A stretch of DNA of 64,000 nt, from NCBI GenBank assembly GCA_009744235.1, contig WPHV01000001.1, forward strand, positions 124,001-188,000, read 5' to 3'. Of the stretch, positions 36,699 through 47,200 are shown piece by piece. The stretch's first letter is position 1. The number at the start of each line of letters is the position of its first letter. A program made the translations under genes and the position numbers. The stretch comes from Gillisella vitis. GTDB lineage: Bacteria; Pseudomonadota; Alphaproteobacteria; Rhizobiales; Rhizobiaceae. The notes beneath the pieces are model-generated. The model saw only the letters and a list, made by a program, of their open reading frames with translations, was not told the origin of the DNA and did not search any database.

Positions 36699-37700
36699 AT
36701 GTCAGGACTGATCCAGCCGCAGCGCGTTGTCGAAATGATCGTCGTGGTACCACCACGCCTGCTGCTGCTGGATTTGGCAGGACCGATGGAAGTCCTGCGC
36801 AAGGCCAATCTTGAGCAGGACAATGTGCGGTTCACGGTTCGATATGTCGGCCCGTCTGCCACCATCAATAGCTCGATCGGCCTGGGGCTTGCCGGGATCG
36901 AACCGCTGCCAGACGCCATAGCGGATGGCGTGATGATTATCGTCCTGGGCAATGCCGCACAGCCGCTCGGTGCAGTCGATGCAAAGCCGGAACCGGACGA
37001 TATTCTCCAGGAGGCCACCATCGTCGCCTGGCTGCGGTCTGTTGTCCGTCCAGGCGTGAAGATTGTCACCATTTGCGCTGGCGCCCTGCTGGCGGCACGC
37101 GCCGGACTGTTGGAAGGCTATACCTGCACCACACACTACAGTGAGATTGCTGAATTGCGGCAGTTGGCGCCGACGGCAAAGGTGCTGGAAAACCGCCTCT
37201 ATATCGAGGACCGGGATAGGTTGAGCTCGGCAGGCATCACCGCCGGTATCGACATGATGCTGGCCTTGGTGGCAGAAGAGGCAGGACACACGATAGCCCT
37301 CAACGTCGCCCGTTACCTGGTCGTTTATCTGCGCCGGGCGGGGAACGACCCGCAACTCTCCCCCTGGCTGGAGGGGCGCAACCATATCCATCCCGTCATT
37401 CACAAGGTCCAGGATGCGGTTTCGGCTGACCCTGCTGGAAACTGGACGGTTGCCAGCATGGCAGCGGTCGCCGCCACCAGCGCCCGTAGCCTTTCACGCC
37501 TGTTTAACGAGCAAACCGGCATGAGCGTAACCGATTATGTCAACCGGCTCCGGATCGCCTTGGCCCATGAGTTGGTGACCGCATCACGGCTGGATATGGA
37601 AATGGTCGCGGAACGCGCTGGTTTTGCGTCCACCCGGCACATGCGCCGCACTTGGAAAAAGCTGTATGGCGGCACACCAACGGCGTTGCGCAATACCTGA
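36699..37700 (+). CDS. GlxA-type transcriptional regulator (DJ-1/PfpI domain plus AraC HTH)
   Basis: A 333-residue regulator. The N-terminal DJ-1/PfpI-like amidotransferase domain (about 10-180) has the nucleophile-elbow sequence TICAGALLAARAGLLEG with C126, and the C-terminal AraC/XylS double helix-turn-helix spans about 230-330 (VAATSARSLSRLFNEQTGMSVTDYVNRLRIALAHELV). Related regulators control arginine, carnitine or glycine-betaine catabolism. It lies immediately after the isochorismatase-like gene and probably regulates that operon. The ATG at 36699 is the first in frame that begins at the domain. Confidence 0.85.
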   Translation: MSGLIQPQRVVEMIVVVPPRLLLLDLAGPMEVLRKANLEQDNVRFTVRYVGPSATINSSIGLGLAGIEPLPDAIADGVMIIVLGNAAQPLGAVDAKPEPDDILQEATIVAWLRSVVRPGVKIVTICAGALLAARAGLLEGYTCTTHYSEIAELRQLAPTAKVLENRLYIEDRDRLSSAGITAGIDMMLALVAEEAGHTIALNVARYLVVYLRRAGNDPQLSPWLEGRNHIHPVIHKVQDAVSADPAGNWTVASMAAVAATSARSLSRLFNEQTGMSVTDYVNRLRIALAHELVTASRLDMEMVAERAGFASTRHMRRTWKKLYGGTPTALRNT

Positions 37701-37933
37701 CCTCACCCAAAACGATTCTCCTGTCCTGGAACGAACCAGGCTCCCGCCGATGCCAGCGCCGTCATTAACGATGAAATATTTCGTTATCACGCGATTTTAA
37801 CAATATGTTTCCGTGCGTTACCTTATCTTCCAACGGTTTATACAGACCGCCTGCTGCATCGCAGCACAAATTTCGCTTTTCAAATGACACGAAACGGTCA
37901 TATTCTTTAACTGTTAACGCAAGGGAGACCGAG

Positions 37934-38011
37934 ATGGGACTGACACGTTCTTTCAACATCCTGGCAGTCGGAGTAGCGTTTCTTTTTGTCGCAGCGATGC
38001 TTTTCATCTGA
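37934..38011 (+). CDS. 25-residue single-helix membrane microprotein
   Basis: A very short gene: MGLTRSFNILAVGVAFLF is followed by VAAMLFI and a TGA stop. It has an excellent ribosome site, AAGGGAG, six bases before the ATG. After five or six N-terminal residues the rest is one hydrophobic helix ending at the C-terminus, so it should insert in the inner membrane. It has its own strong terminator at 38087-38126 and stands alone, which argues for a real transcript. Function unknown; bacterial microproteins of this shape often bind and regulate larger membrane proteins, but there is no evidence here of a partner. Confidence 0.65.
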   Translation: MGLTRSFNILAVGVAFLFVAAMLFI

Positions 38012-38086
38012 GGACGACAACAACTCCAACACCGTATGCGGCGGCGGCATGGATCGCCATGACACTTTTCGTCATCAAACGATGCT

Positions 38087-38126
38087 AAAAAACGCCGTGC
38101 GCCCTCGATGGCGCACGGCGGTTTTT
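38087..38126. terminator. Strong bidirectional terminator after the microprotein gene
   Basis: Stem CCGTGCGCC/GGCGCACGG with a 6-base loop, preceded by AAAAAA and followed by TTTTT. Can stop the microprotein transcript and anything reading through metF. Confidence 0.9.
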
Positions 38127-38232
38127 ATTGTGCGAGATTGTTGAGCCACCAACTGACTCATGAACGCATAGAAGTTTGCAGACGCCCGCACCTGAGCATG
38201 TCGCGATCAGGGGAGCATCTCACGATTTAAGG

Positions 38233-38250
38233 TTTTGCGTTATCGCAAAA
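38233..38250 (-). terminator. Small hairpin after metF
   Basis: TTTTGCG/CGCAAAA with a 4-base loop, 13 bp after the metF stop on the minus strand. Short stem; weak candidate. Confidence 0.4.
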
Positions 38251-38262
38251 TTATTGCGCGCT

Positions 38263-39180
38263 TTACGCCACAACCCCTGCCCGGTCGGCGACTGCGGTAT
38301 CAGAGCGCTGCAATCCCAGCCGTTCCAGCGTGGCATGGACCAACGGGGCCCGGTTCATCGTATAGATATGGAATTCGTCGATACCACGCCTCTGCAGGTC
38401 GGCGATCTGCTCGGCAGCCAGTGCCGCAGCGACACTGGCGCGCTCATTGGGCTTGTCGTCCAGCCCTTCGAAACGCTGGTCCAGCATGGCGGGAACGGAT
38501 GTGCCGCACATTCCAGCAAAGCGCTTCAACTGCGTGAGGTTGAGGATCGGCATGATGCCCGGCACGATAGGAATGCTGATCCCGGCGGCCCGTACCTTGT
38601 CGAGATAGCGTTCGAAAATATCGTTATCGAAGAAAAACTGGGTGAGCGCCCGGGTCGCGCCATTGTCGACCTTGCGTTTCAACATGTCGAGATCCATGGC
38701 GAGATCGGCGCTTTCCGGATGCTTTTCCGGATAGGCCGAGACGGAGATCTCAAAATCGCCAAGCTCTTTCAAGCCCTTCACCAAGGCTGCCGCATTTTCA
38801 AAGCCACCTGGATGCGGTTGATAGGCGGAACCGACACCGGTCGGCGGATCGCCGCGCAGCGCCACGAAATGCTTGACGCCAACCGCCCGAAAGTCTTCGA
38901 CCACCTGGGCGATTTCCTCGCGTGTCGCACCGACGCATGTGAGATGCGATGCGGTGGCGAGTGGCGTTTCCGCCAGCAAGCGGCGCACAGCGGCCAGGGT
39001 CGGCGCCTTGGTGGTGCCGCCAGCGCCGTAGGTAACCGAGACGAATTCCGGCGCCCAGCCGGTCAGCTCATCGACCGTTGCCCAGAGCTGGGCTTCCATC
39101 TCCTCGGATTTCGGCGGAAAGAATTCAAAGGACAGTTTGAAGGGCCGTGCCTGATCTCTTTTGGAAGATGTGTGTGCCAT
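38263..39180 (-). CDS. metF: 5,10-methylenetetrahydrofolate reductase MetF
   Basis: FAD enzyme making 5-methyl-THF for methionine synthesis. The 305-residue TIM-barrel has KLSFEFFPPKSEE at the N-terminus, SVTYGAGGTTK, HLTCVGATREEI, ALRGDPPTG and FFFDNDIFERYL, all MetF signatures. The start shares one base with the stop of the ArsR-methyltransferase gene (TGATG), so the two are translated from one mRNA. The upstream palindrome probably controls both. Confidence 0.97.
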   Translation of the reverse strand: MAHTSSKRDQARPFKLSFEFFPPKSEEMEAQLWATVDELTGWAPEFVSVTYGAGGTTKAPTLAAVRRLLAETPLATASHLTCVGATREEIAQVVEDFRAVGVKHFVALRGDPPTGVGSAYQPHPGGFENAAALVKGLKELGDFEISVSAYPEKHPESADLAMDLDMLKRKVDNGATRALTQFFFDNDIFERYLDKVRAAGISIPIVPGIMPILNLTQLKRFAGMCGTSVPAMLDQRFEGLDDKPNERASVAAALAAEQIADLQRRGIDEFHIYTMNRAPLVHATLERLGLQRSDTAVADRAGVVA

Positions 39181-40187
39181 CAGTAAACTCCCGCCCGCGC
39201 GGCCTGTTGCGCCACGGATGCTGCGGCTTGACCATAGGTCGCCAGCCAGATTGTTGCCGTAAGCGCATCCCCATCCCTGTGGTTCGGCGCAATATCGATT
39301 GCGTTTGTGACGTCAAAACCGGTCTTGACGAGCCAGCCCTCCATCAACTGATGAGAGAACCCCAACCGCACATGCGCATGATCCTCGCGCAAATGCTCCA
39401 GCTTATGCGGAGCGAGATCGATGATCACCAGCCGACCGCCGGGCTTCAGCATACGCGCCGCCTCGTTCAGCGCCAGTTCCGGCTCCACCAGAAAATGCAG
39501 TACCTGATGAATGATCACCACATCGAACTCGCCACCATCGAGCGGCAGATTGAGAATATCGCCCTGGCGTACGGCAGCCTTGGCCACACCGGCCTTGTCG
39601 AGATTGACACGGGCAACCGCCAGCATGTCGCGGCTGGCATCGATACCCACCGCCCGGTGATAGCGGCTTTCCAGCAATTGCAGGATACGCCCGGTCCCGG
39701 TGCCAAGATCCAGCAAAGCCTCAACTGTGTCTTCGCCGATCAGCTTCACCAGTGCATCTTCGACCTCACGGTCATTGATATGCAGTCGACGCAACTCGTC
39801 CCATTCGGCGGCATTGCGACTGAAATAGGCCTGTGCCTTTTCCGCCCGCGCCCGTTTGACCGCTCCAAGCCGCTCGCCGTCACGCGCCAAAACAGGGTCG
39901 GACGTTGAGGCAACCGCCAGCAGGTGACGGGCGAGATCGCCCGCAGCCCCATCCTGTTTCAAACGAAAATAGGCCCAGGCACCTTCCTGGTAACGATCCA
40001 CCAATTCCGCCTCAGCCAGAAGCTTGAGATGACGCGAGATACGCGGCTGGGATTGACCGAGAATATCGGTCAGGTCAGATACGGTCAGATCTCCCGCCGC
40101 CAGAAGCGCCAGCAGACGCAGGCGGGTGGGTTCACCTGCCGCCTTGAGAAGATCGACCATACCGTCCAATGTAAAAGACATGCTCAT
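39180..40187 (-). CDS. ArsR-family regulator fused to SAM-methyltransferase domain (SahR-like)
   Basis: A 335-residue two-domain protein: N-terminal ArsR winged helix (about 1-85, EPTRLRLLALLAAGDLTVSDLTDIL and SQPRISRHLKLL) and a class I methyltransferase-like domain (about 130-300, ALLDLGTGTGRILQLL, AVGIDASRDMLAVAR). This architecture is that of SahR, reported as a SAH-responsive repressor of methyl-cycle genes in Proteobacteria; the methyltransferase fold may serve as a ligand sensor. Overlap with metF fits that role. I use the ATG at 40187 following GGAAG; the ATG at 40181 is an alternative. A perfect palindrome 17 bp upstream is a candidate operator. Confidence 0.85.
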   Translation of the reverse strand: MSMSFTLDGMVDLLKAAGEPTRLRLLALLAAGDLTVSDLTDILGQSQPRISRHLKLLAEAELVDRYQEGAWAYFRLKQDGAAGDLARHLLAVASTSDPVLARDGERLGAVKRARAEKAQAYFSRNAAEWDELRRLHINDREVEDALVKLIGEDTVEALLDLGTGTGRILQLLESRYHRAVGIDASRDMLAVARVNLDKAGVAKAAVRQGDILNLPLDGGEFDVVIIHQVLHFLVEPELALNEAARMLKPGGRLVIIDLAPHKLEHLREDHAHVRLGFSHQLMEGWLVKTGFDVTNAIDIAPNHRDGDALTATIWLATYGQAAASVAQQAARAGVY

Positions 40188-40203
40188 GCCGCTTCCGTCA
40201 ATC

Positions 40204-40221
40204 AAGATATAAACATATCTT
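40204..40221. promoter_or_regulatory. Candidate operator of the ArsR-MT/metF operon
   Basis: AAGATAT-AAAC-ATATCTT, a perfect 7-4-7 palindrome, 17 bp upstream of the regulator start codon. AT-rich imperfect or perfect palindromes of this size are typical ArsR-family operators, so autorepression is likely. Confidence 0.65.
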
Positions 40222-40289
40222 TATGTGATGCGCGTAATTTTCGCAAGCCCCAAATTGCCGTTCACTATCCTCCCTGCACGGTGAATCAA

Positions 40290-40322
40290 CAAAAATCCGC
40301 CGGTGACTGGTGCCACCGGCGG
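40290..40322 (-). terminator. Rho-independent terminator after the first chemoreceptor gene
   Basis: CCGCCGGTG (40297-40305) pairs with CACCGGCGG (40314-40322); on the minus strand the stem is followed by ATTTTTG. Confidence 0.85.
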
Positions 40323-40408
40323 CATTGAAAGCCCTGTCTCCTGAGCCAAACAGGCTTGGCATCGTTGTCTTTTCGGAAAAATCAGGTTCGATTTTTCCCT
40401 GCCAAACT

Positions 40409-42601
40409 CTAGGCGACCCGCTGGCGAGCGAAATCCGCCCGTCCAGCGGAGGCCGTAGCACGACTGGAGTTCTGGTGGCCCGTCTTGAAATTTGCCAGCA
40501 ATTCCGAGAGCTTCGCGGCTTCATCGGCAAGCCCTGCTCCGGCAGCATTCATTTCTTCGACCATGGCAGCATTCTGCTGCGTGGCTTGGTCCATATGGTT
40601 GACGGCGACATTGACTTCGCCAAGCCCCACCGATTGCTCCTGGGCGGCTGTCGCGATGGCATCCATATGCTCATTGATCTCCTCGACCACCTTCGCGATG
40701 GCGCCGAGGCCCTCGCCGGTATCGTGAACCAGCTTGACCCCTTCGGAAACCGCGACTTCCGAATTGCCGATCAGCTGTTTGATTTCCTTTGCTGCATTGG
40801 CAGAACGCTGCGCAAGCTCGCGCACTTCCTGGGCAACGACAGCAAAGCCCTTGCCCGCCTCTCCGGCGCGCGCTGCCTCGACGCCCGCATTCAGCGCCAG
40901 GAGATTGGTCTGGAACGCAATTTCATCGATCACCCCGATGATCTGGACAATCTGCCGAGACGCATTCTCGATCCGGCCCATCGCCGTCACTGCATTGCCG
41001 ACGACGTTGCTGGACCTGTCGGCACGGCCGCGAGCATCCCGAACGAGATCACGGGCCTGGCCGGTTCGCAGCGACGTCGCCTTTACATTGGCGGTGATTT
41101 CTTCCAGAGCCGCCGCTGTCTGTTCCAGTGAGGCCGCCTGGGTTTCGGTCCGCTTGGAAAGATCGTCTGACGCATCAGAAATTTCACCGCTGCCATTGCG
41201 TACGCCACTCGCGGATATGCCAACGGAAATCAGAACGGACCGCAGCTGGTTGACCGATGTATTGAAGTCATGCCTCAACGCCTCGAATTGCGGCGCAAAT
41301 TGCTCCTGGATTTCGCAGAGCAAATCACCCGCCGCCAGCTGGCGGAGCCCGGCGGCCAAGGCCCCGGTGGCGCGGGTGAGACGTTCGTTTGCCTCCGCCT
41401 CGGCCTTGGCCTGCATTTCTTCGCGCTCGATCTCGGCAAGACGGCGGTTTTCCTGGGCCGACCGTTCCAATTCATCGTTGCGAAGTGCTGCCTGGCGGAA
41501 CACCTCGACCGAGTGGGCGATGTCGCCGATCTCATCTTTGCGGTCAAGATAGGGAATAGCGCTGGCCTTGTCCCCCTCGGCCAGGCTGGTCATCCGGCCC
41601 GAGATCCGGCGAATGGCATTCGAGAGAATCCGCAGGACCGAAATGCTGAACAGTGCGGTGATCAAAACCAGAATGCCGAGGGCCGTCACCATGAAATACA
41701 AGGAGTTACGGGCGTCCGACAGCTGCGCGTCCGCAAATGCGCCCAGATCCTGCGACGTGGATTTGATCAGGTTGGCAACGAAATCCCGCCGCTTGGCCAT
41801 GATCGTGTTCCAGGTGTCGAGATCCCCTGTGGCGGGGGTATAGGTACGCCCCACGGCCATCGCATCGACGGCGTTCTGGACAGGCGCGACATCGTTTCCT
41901 CGCCAGAACTGGTCGTACTGATCGATCAACGGCTTGGGCAGGAATTGCTGCATCGGCTTCAAGTAGATCATGGCCTTATTGAAACCAGCATGGAAACGGG
42001 CCGACTCTTCAGGAGAAAGCGTGCCTTTTTGGGTATAAACCTGGCCGATCCGGTTGATAATCAGATAGGAGTCGTTGACCTGCAACAAGGAATAATAGCC
42101 TTGGATGCCTTGTGACAGGAGGCGATCATCGACCAGATTGGCAGCGCGGCCGGCCAATTCCATTCCCATAGCGGAAATAGGCTGGAGATATTTCAGGGGC
42201 ATGATCGGATCAACGCGATCGGCATCGACAGCGGACCGGAATTCGCCAATCTTGGCGAAAGAATCAACAAGCCGGTTCTTCAGGCCGTTCAGGATTGCAT
42301 CGTCATAGCCAGCAGCGATGGCGTCGTCATAGGCGCTCACCACCTTCGCATAGGCCGCATCCGATGTTGCCCGGGCCTCTGTCCTGGCTGCCGGCGGTGC
42401 CGCGCCCTCCAGAGGCATGACCAATAACAGATTGCCCCCGGCCCGTGCCAGTTGCTCCAGCGTCACAGCCTTGGACGTTTTCGTATAGTTTTCCCAGGCC
42501 TCCCAGCTCAGGATCGCACCAAGCACGATCGCCGCCAATAATGGCACGATCCCAAGGCTTGTTAAAAGTACCTTAAATGACAAAGCGGAAATAATTCGCA
42601 T
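40409..42601 (-). CDS. Methyl-accepting chemotaxis protein
   Basis: A 730-residue chemoreceptor: membrane helix at about 8-30, a large periplasmic helical sensor (about 31-300), second helix ([21 protein letters not shown]), HAMP domain, a HAMP-like linker ([16 protein letters not shown]) and a signalling domain with the hairpin tip [42 protein letters not shown]. The tip binds CheA and CheW. It ends in a basic tail (DFARQRVA) without the CheR-tethering pentapeptide found on the neighbouring receptor. The ligand is unknown. Same strand as the next receptor but separated by about 290 bp with a terminator. Confidence 0.93.
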   Translation of the reverse strand: MRIISALSFKVLLTSLGIVPLLAAIVLGAILSWEAWENYTKTSKAVTLEQLARAGGNLLLVMPLEGAAPPAARTEARATSDAAYAKVVSAYDDAIAAGYDDAILNGLKNRLVDSFAKIGEFRSAVDADRVDPIMPLKYLQPISAMGMELAGRAANLVDDRLLSQGIQGYYSLLQVNDSYLIINRIGQVYTQKGTLSPEESARFHAGFNKAMIYLKPMQQFLPKPLIDQYDQFWRGNDVAPVQNAVDAMAVGRTYTPATGDLDTWNTIMAKRRDFVANLIKSTSQDLGAFADAQLSDARNSLYFMVTALGILVLITALFSISVLRILSNAIRRISGRMTSLAEGDKASAIPYLDRKDEIGDIAHSVEVFRQAALRNDELERSAQENRRLAEIEREEMQAKAEAEANERLTRATGALAAGLRQLAAGDLLCEIQEQFAPQFEALRHDFNTSVNQLRSVLISVGISASGVRNGSGEISDASDDLSKRTETQAASLEQTAAALEEITANVKATSLRTGQARDLVRDARGRADRSSNVVGNAVTAMGRIENASRQIVQIIGVIDEIAFQTNLLALNAGVEAARAGEAGKGFAVVAQEVRELAQRSANAAKEIKQLIGNSEVAVSEGVKLVHDTGEGLGAIAKVVEEINEHMDAIATAAQEQSVGLGEVNVAVNHMDQATQQNAAMVEEMNAAGAGLADEAAKLSELLANFKTGHQNSSRATASAGRADFARQRVA

Positions 42602-42844
42602 AAATACCCCCCGAAAATCACAGAACTCACCGCATAGAGCAGCAAAAACTCATAGTGATTTCCAATTTGCGAGAAATTGATTATTTTTCCGTAAGTAAAT
42701 TACAACAAACGGAATCAACCTTAAGATGCGTATTTTTCAATACCCTCAACTAGAATAAGCAGCACGTCATATAAGTCAAAAATGCCATCCGAATTTTCCG
42801 GGCATAATTTTCTCAAATTGCGGACTGGGCCTCCTCTGAAGCGG

Positions 42845-42877
42845 AAAAGCCATGAATCTAAAAGATGCAGGGCTTTT
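42845..42877 (-). terminator. Terminator after the second chemoreceptor gene
   Basis: AAAAGCC/GGCTTTTTT arms around a 20-base loop with internal pairing; on the minus strand the run AAAAAAGCC ... GGCTTTT sits 17 bp past the stop codon. Confidence 0.6.
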
Positions 42878-42894
42878 TTGTATTGGAGAAGACT

Positions 42895-45273
42895 TCAGAA
42901 TTCTTCCCAGGCATCCTTCGAAACGGCAACCGCGGCGCTGCCTCGGCTCGGAGCGGCTACCGCCCGGCTGGGGCGCGTAAGGGGAGTTGCCTGCCGCTCC
43001 ACACGGACCGGGGCTGCCGCAGCCGGTCGGGCGGATCGATACTGGCCACCTGTCGATGCGGAAGACAAACCGGCCTTCTGTTCGCCCGTCTCAAAATTTG
43101 CCAACAGGTCGGCAAGCCTGGTTGCCTCACTGGCAGGGCCCGCCCCCGCCGCGCTCATTTCCTCGACCATGGCCGCATTCTGTTGGGTGCCATGGTCCAT
43201 GTGATTGACGGCGGTATTGACTTCGCTGAGACCGACCGACTGTTCCTGAGCCGCCGTCGCGATGGCATCCATATGCGCATTGATGGCCTGCACGAGTTCG
43301 GCGATTTCACTCAGGCCCTTGCCGGTATCGTTCACAAGCCTAACCCCATCGCCGACTGCCACTTCCGAATTGGCAATCAGCGCCTTGATTTCCTTGGCCG
43401 CATTGGCGGAACGCTGCGCAAGCTCGCGTACTTCCTGGGCAACGACGGCAAAACCCTTGCCGGCCTCCCCGGCGCGCGCTGCCTCAACGCCCGCGTTGAG
43501 CGCCAGGAGATTGGTCTGGAACGCGATCTCATCGATGACGCTGATGATCTGGGTGATCTTTGAGGAGGCCTCTTCGATACGCCCCATGGCCGTGACCGCA
43601 TTGCCCACCACCGCCCCGGAGTGTTCGGCGCGTGTACGCGTATTGCGCACCAGATCGCGTGCATCGCCCGTGCGCTGCGACGTTGCCCTGACATTGACGG
43701 TAATCTGCTCAAGGGCTGCGGCGGTTTGCTCCAGGGAGGCCGCCTGCTGCTCGGTCCGCTTTGCCAGGTTATCGGACGCCTGGGAGATTTCCCCGCTGCC
43801 ATTGCGCACCGCATGGGCGGCACTGCCGACGTTCAGCAGGGCCGTTCGCAATTGCTCGACAGAGCGGTTGAAATCATGGCGAAGCGCTTCAAACCGTGGA
43901 GCGAATTCCTCGCGGATTTCACAGAGCATATCCCCTGACGCCAGGCGCTTCAAACCGGCTGCAAGCGAACCCGTCGCGCGGTTCAGACGCTCCTCGGCCT
44001 CCGCTTCCGCAACGCGCTGAACTTCAATACGTTCAAGCTCACCGCGACGCCGCATCTCCTCGGTTTCAGTCTCAAGCTGCTTGTTCCGAATGGCCGCTTC
44101 CCGGAAAATTTCGACCGAGCGAGCCATGGCTCCCACTTCATCCTGACGAATGGTGAAGGGGATATTTTTCTGCGTATCGCCATCGGCAAGGGCTCGCATG
44201 GACTGTGTGAGAGTGCCGATGGGAGCAACAACGCGTCTTACGACAATCGCCATGCCTGCAATGGTCAGGATGATTGAGCCAACCAGCAAGGCGCTGTACA
44301 AAATAACCAAGGAGAATGCGGCGTTAGCCAACGAATTTGCTTTATCGTTCACAACCTTCATAGCCGTAACCACGACATCGGCTATGCTGGCTTGAGCTTT
44401 GGAACTCGGAGACAACCATTTATCCAGCGTCAAATCAGCTGGTTCGCGAGCAACAACTTTTTTGTAGAGGGTATCGCGCATATCCGCGAATGCGCCACCA
44501 AAATAGACTGACTCAGCCTTGCTAAGCGCCTGTTTCAATTCTTCCGGCATCGTCGAATGATTGACGAGTGCGCGAACCTGAAGCCAGCCCGACATGATTT
44601 TCGAATGTTGGTTCGCGACCTCAAGAACATCGGGCATAGCGAGAGGTGTCTGCAGAGCGATAGCCTTGTTAAGCAGGATGTTTTCCGCTCCAGCCGCTGA
44701 GCGGGTTACCCATGCATTGGTCCTGACCTGCAAAAGATCTGTCAGGCTGTTATCCAGCGAACGAATGGTCGACTCGGTAAAAACAGAGCTTTTTTCGAGA
44801 TCATCAAGCACGCTATCGCCATAGGACAGCTGCTTTGCATTCAACTCCTTATTGCGGCTTTCCAGAGGAAGGGAAAACTGTGCGTCAAGCGGTTGGCGCA
44901 TCGAGACGATCGTGTCGTAATGTCCTTTGATCTTGTTCAACATCGCCGCGAATTCTGGCGTACCGACAACGGTGACCGCTGCGGTAAAATCCTTCATCGC
45001 CGCGTCGACCTTCTGGCGATCGACAGGAACATCCTTCGCAGTCGTTCCAGCTTTTTCCGGGCTTGTCATAAAGACGGTGTTGGTATGGCCGCGTTCCAGG
45101 CGGTAATTCAATAGAAAATCAAACAGCGCCTTATTAACCGCCGTCAGTTTTGCGACATCGCGGAACACACCGAACTGGTTGTAAGCGACATAGAGCGATC
45201 GCGACACCATGGCGCCCAAGGCAATGCTGATAATAAGAAAGACCGAAACCAGAACGTTACGTATAGAAAACAT
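42895..45273 (-). CDS. Methyl-accepting chemotaxis protein with WEEF tail
   Basis: A 792-residue chemoreceptor with a membrane helix at about 7-25, a long periplasmic region resembling nitrate/nitrite-sensing (NIT-like) helical sensors ([15 protein letters not shown]), a second helix near 325 ([24 protein letters not shown]), HAMP and the conserved signalling hairpin. It ends DAWEEF, matching the xWxxF-type C-terminal pentapeptide that tethers CheR/CheB in alphaproteobacteria. It therefore may assist methylation of receptors without the tail, such as the neighbour. Start at 45273 follows GGGGGATT; an in-frame ATG 14 codons upstream is possible. Sensor-domain assignment is tentative. Confidence 0.92.
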   Translation of the reverse strand: MFSIRNVLVSVFLIISIALGAMVSRSLYVAYNQFGVFRDVAKLTAVNKALFDFLLNYRLERGHTNTVFMTSPEKAGTTAKDVPVDRQKVDAAMKDFTAAVTVVGTPEFAAMLNKIKGHYDTIVSMRQPLDAQFSLPLESRNKELNAKQLSYGDSVLDDLEKSSVFTESTIRSLDNSLTDLLQVRTNAWVTRSAAGAENILLNKAIALQTPLAMPDVLEVANQHSKIMSGWLQVRALVNHSTMPEELKQALSKAESVYFGGAFADMRDTLYKKVVAREPADLTLDKWLSPSSKAQASIADVVVTAMKVVNDKANSLANAAFSLVILYSALLVGSIILTIAGMAIVVRRVVAPIGTLTQSMRALADGDTQKNIPFTIRQDEVGAMARSVEIFREAAIRNKQLETETEEMRRRGELERIEVQRVAEAEAEERLNRATGSLAAGLKRLASGDMLCEIREEFAPRFEALRHDFNRSVEQLRTALLNVGSAAHAVRNGSGEISQASDNLAKRTEQQAASLEQTAAALEQITVNVRATSQRTGDARDLVRNTRTRAEHSGAVVGNAVTAMGRIEEASSKITQIISVIDEIAFQTNLLALNAGVEAARAGEAGKGFAVVAQEVRELAQRSANAAKEIKALIANSEVAVGDGVRLVNDTGKGLSEIAELVQAINAHMDAIATAAQEQSVGLSEVNTAVNHMDHGTQQNAAMVEEMSAAGAGPASEATRLADLLANFETGEQKAGLSSASTGGQYRSARPAAAAPVRVERQATPLTRPSRAVAAPSRGSAAVAVSKDAWEEF

Positions 45274-45361
45274 AATCCCCCCAAAGGCACTAAACCCCTG
45301 GATGAATTTCATCACGCAAGCAACTAATATACTGTTAAAATTACGAGATCAGATAAACAAC

Positions 45362-45387
45362 CCTGAGATGGAAAAAACCACCTCAGG
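45362..45387 (-). terminator. Terminator after ettA
   Basis: CCTGAG-A-TGG and CCA-C-CTCAGG pair around a 6-base A-run; the minus strand continues GTTGTTTATC. It lies 18 bp after the ettA stop. Confidence 0.65.
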
Positions 45388-45404
45388 ATTGCCAATAATC
45401 ACAA

Positions 45405-47054
45405 TTACCGGGTCAGGCGCTTGTAGCTGACGCGCTTCGGGTTGACACTTTCGGCACCCAACCGGCGGATCTTGTCCTTTTCATAGTCCTCGAAATTGCC
45501 TTCGAACCATTCCACGTGGCTATCGCCTTCGAAGGCGAGAATGTGGGTGGCCAGACGGTCGAGGAACATGCGGTCATGCGAAATGATGATCGCGCAGCCG
45601 GCAAAGCTTTCCAGCGCATTTTCCAGCGCGCCGAGCGTTTCGGTATCGAGGTCGTTGGTCGGTTCGTCGAGCAGCAGAACGTTGCCGCCAGCCTTCAGCA
45701 TCTTGGCCAGATGCACACGGTTGCGCTGACCGCCGGAGAGATTGCCGACCTTCTGTTGCTGGTCGCCGCCCTTGAAGTTGAAGGCACCGCAATAGGCGCG
45801 GGAGTTCATGTCGAACTTGCCGAGCTTGATGATTTCGGCCCCACCGGAAATTTCTTCCCAGACGGTTTTTTCAGCGGCCAAAGTATCACGGCTCTGGTCT
45901 ACATAACCAAGCTGCACGCTGTCACCGACTTTGACAGTACCCGAATCCGGCGTTTCCTGGCCGGTGATCATCCGAAACAGCGTCGTTTTACCGGCACCGT
46001 TCGGGCCGATCACGCCGACAATGCCGCCCGGCGGCAGTTTCAGGCTTAGATCATCGATCAGCAAACGGTCGCCATAGGACTTGGAAATCCCGTCCAACTC
46101 AATCACCACCTGGCCCAGTCGTTCGCTGACGGGAATGATGATCTGCGCATCGCCGGGACGCTGCTTGTCAGCCGCTTCCACCAGTTGCTCATAGGACTTG
46201 ATACGGGCCTTGGACTTGGCCTGACGGGCCTTGGGGCTGGATGCAATCCATTCCTGCTCACGCGACAGTGCCTTCTGGCGCGACGCATCTTCGCGGCTTT
46301 CCTGCATCAGGCGCTTGGCCTTGGCTTGCAAATAGGCCGAGTAATTGCCTTCGTAAGGAATGCCGCGGCCACGGTCGAGTTCGAGAATCCAGCCCGTGAC
46401 ATTGTCGAGGAAGTAGCGATCGTGGGTAATCATCAGCACGGAGCCGGGATATTCCCGCAGATGGTTTTCCAGCCAGCCAATGGTTTCAGCGTCCAGATGG
46501 TTGGTTGGTTCGTCGAGCAGCAGCAGATCAGGTTTCGACAGCAGCAGCTTGCACAGCGCCACGCGACGGCGCTCACCACCGGAAAGGCTGGTTACATCGC
46601 TGTCGCCCGGAGGGCAACGCAGCGCATCCATGGCCATTTCGACCTGATTTTCCAGATCCCAAAGGTTCTGGCTGTCGATAATATCCTGAAGCTTGGCACC
46701 CTCGTCAGCCGTCTCGTCCGAGTAATTCATCATCAACTCGTTGTAACGGTCGAGGACGGCAGTCTTGGAGGCAACGCCTTCCATGACGTTTTCGAACACG
46801 GTCTTATCCGGGTTCAGCTTCGGCTCCTGTTCCAGATAGCCCATGGTGGCACCTTCGGCGAGCCAGGCTTCACCGGTATATTCCTTGTCGAGACCGGCGA
46901 TGATGCGCAGCACCGTCGATTTACCGGCACCGTTCGGGCCGAGAATACCGATCTTGGCATCGGGATAGAAGGACAGGTTGACGTTCTCAAGGATCTTTTT
47001 GGCGCCATAGGCTTTGTTAAGCCCGGACATGTGGTAGATGAACTGACGTGCCAT
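45405..47054 (-). CDS. ettA: ABC-F translation factor EttA
   Basis: A 549-residue soluble twin-ATPase that binds the ribosomal E site and gates entry into elongation according to ATP/ADP level. Both cassettes are complete: Walker A GPNGAGKST and GPNGAGKTT, signatures LSGGERRRVALC and LSGGQRNRVHLA, Walker B LLLLDEPTNHLD and LLLDEPTNDLD. The linker between domains (SREQEWIASSPKARQAKSKARIKSYEQL) is the EttA-type P-site tRNA-interaction motif. Start at 47054 (MARQFIYHM) is the usual EttA N-terminus; upstream frame has no resemblance. Single gene with its own terminator. Confidence 0.96.
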   Translation of the reverse strand: MARQFIYHMSGLNKAYGAKKILENVNLSFYPDAKIGILGPNGAGKSTVLRIIAGLDKEYTGEAWLAEGATMGYLEQEPKLNPDKTVFENVMEGVASKTAVLDRYNELMMNYSDETADEGAKLQDIIDSQNLWDLENQVEMAMDALRCPPGDSDVTSLSGGERRRVALCKLLLSKPDLLLLDEPTNHLDAETIGWLENHLREYPGSVLMITHDRYFLDNVTGWILELDRGRGIPYEGNYSAYLQAKAKRLMQESREDASRQKALSREQEWIASSPKARQAKSKARIKSYEQLVEAADKQRPGDAQIIIPVSERLGQVVIELDGISKSYGDRLLIDDLSLKLPPGGIVGVIGPNGAGKTTLFRMITGQETPDSGTVKVGDSVQLGYVDQSRDTLAAEKTVWEEISGGAEIIKLGKFDMNSRAYCGAFNFKGGDQQQKVGNLSGGQRNRVHLAKMLKAGGNVLLLDEPTNDLDTETLGALENALESFAGCAIIISHDRMFLDRLATHILAFEGDSHVEWFEGNFEDYEKDKIRRLGAESVNPKRVSYKRLTR

Positions 47055-47200
47055 CGGTAAAATGCTCCGCACGGGTAAATGGAATTGCCCGCTATGTAGG
47101 CGAAACCGCAAGCGGGGGCAATGCCGCCCGCGCAATTCCTTCAGGTCTTGCCCCGTTTACGGGAGAGGATGCAGGCGCAATATTCGGTCTTAAAGCAGGC

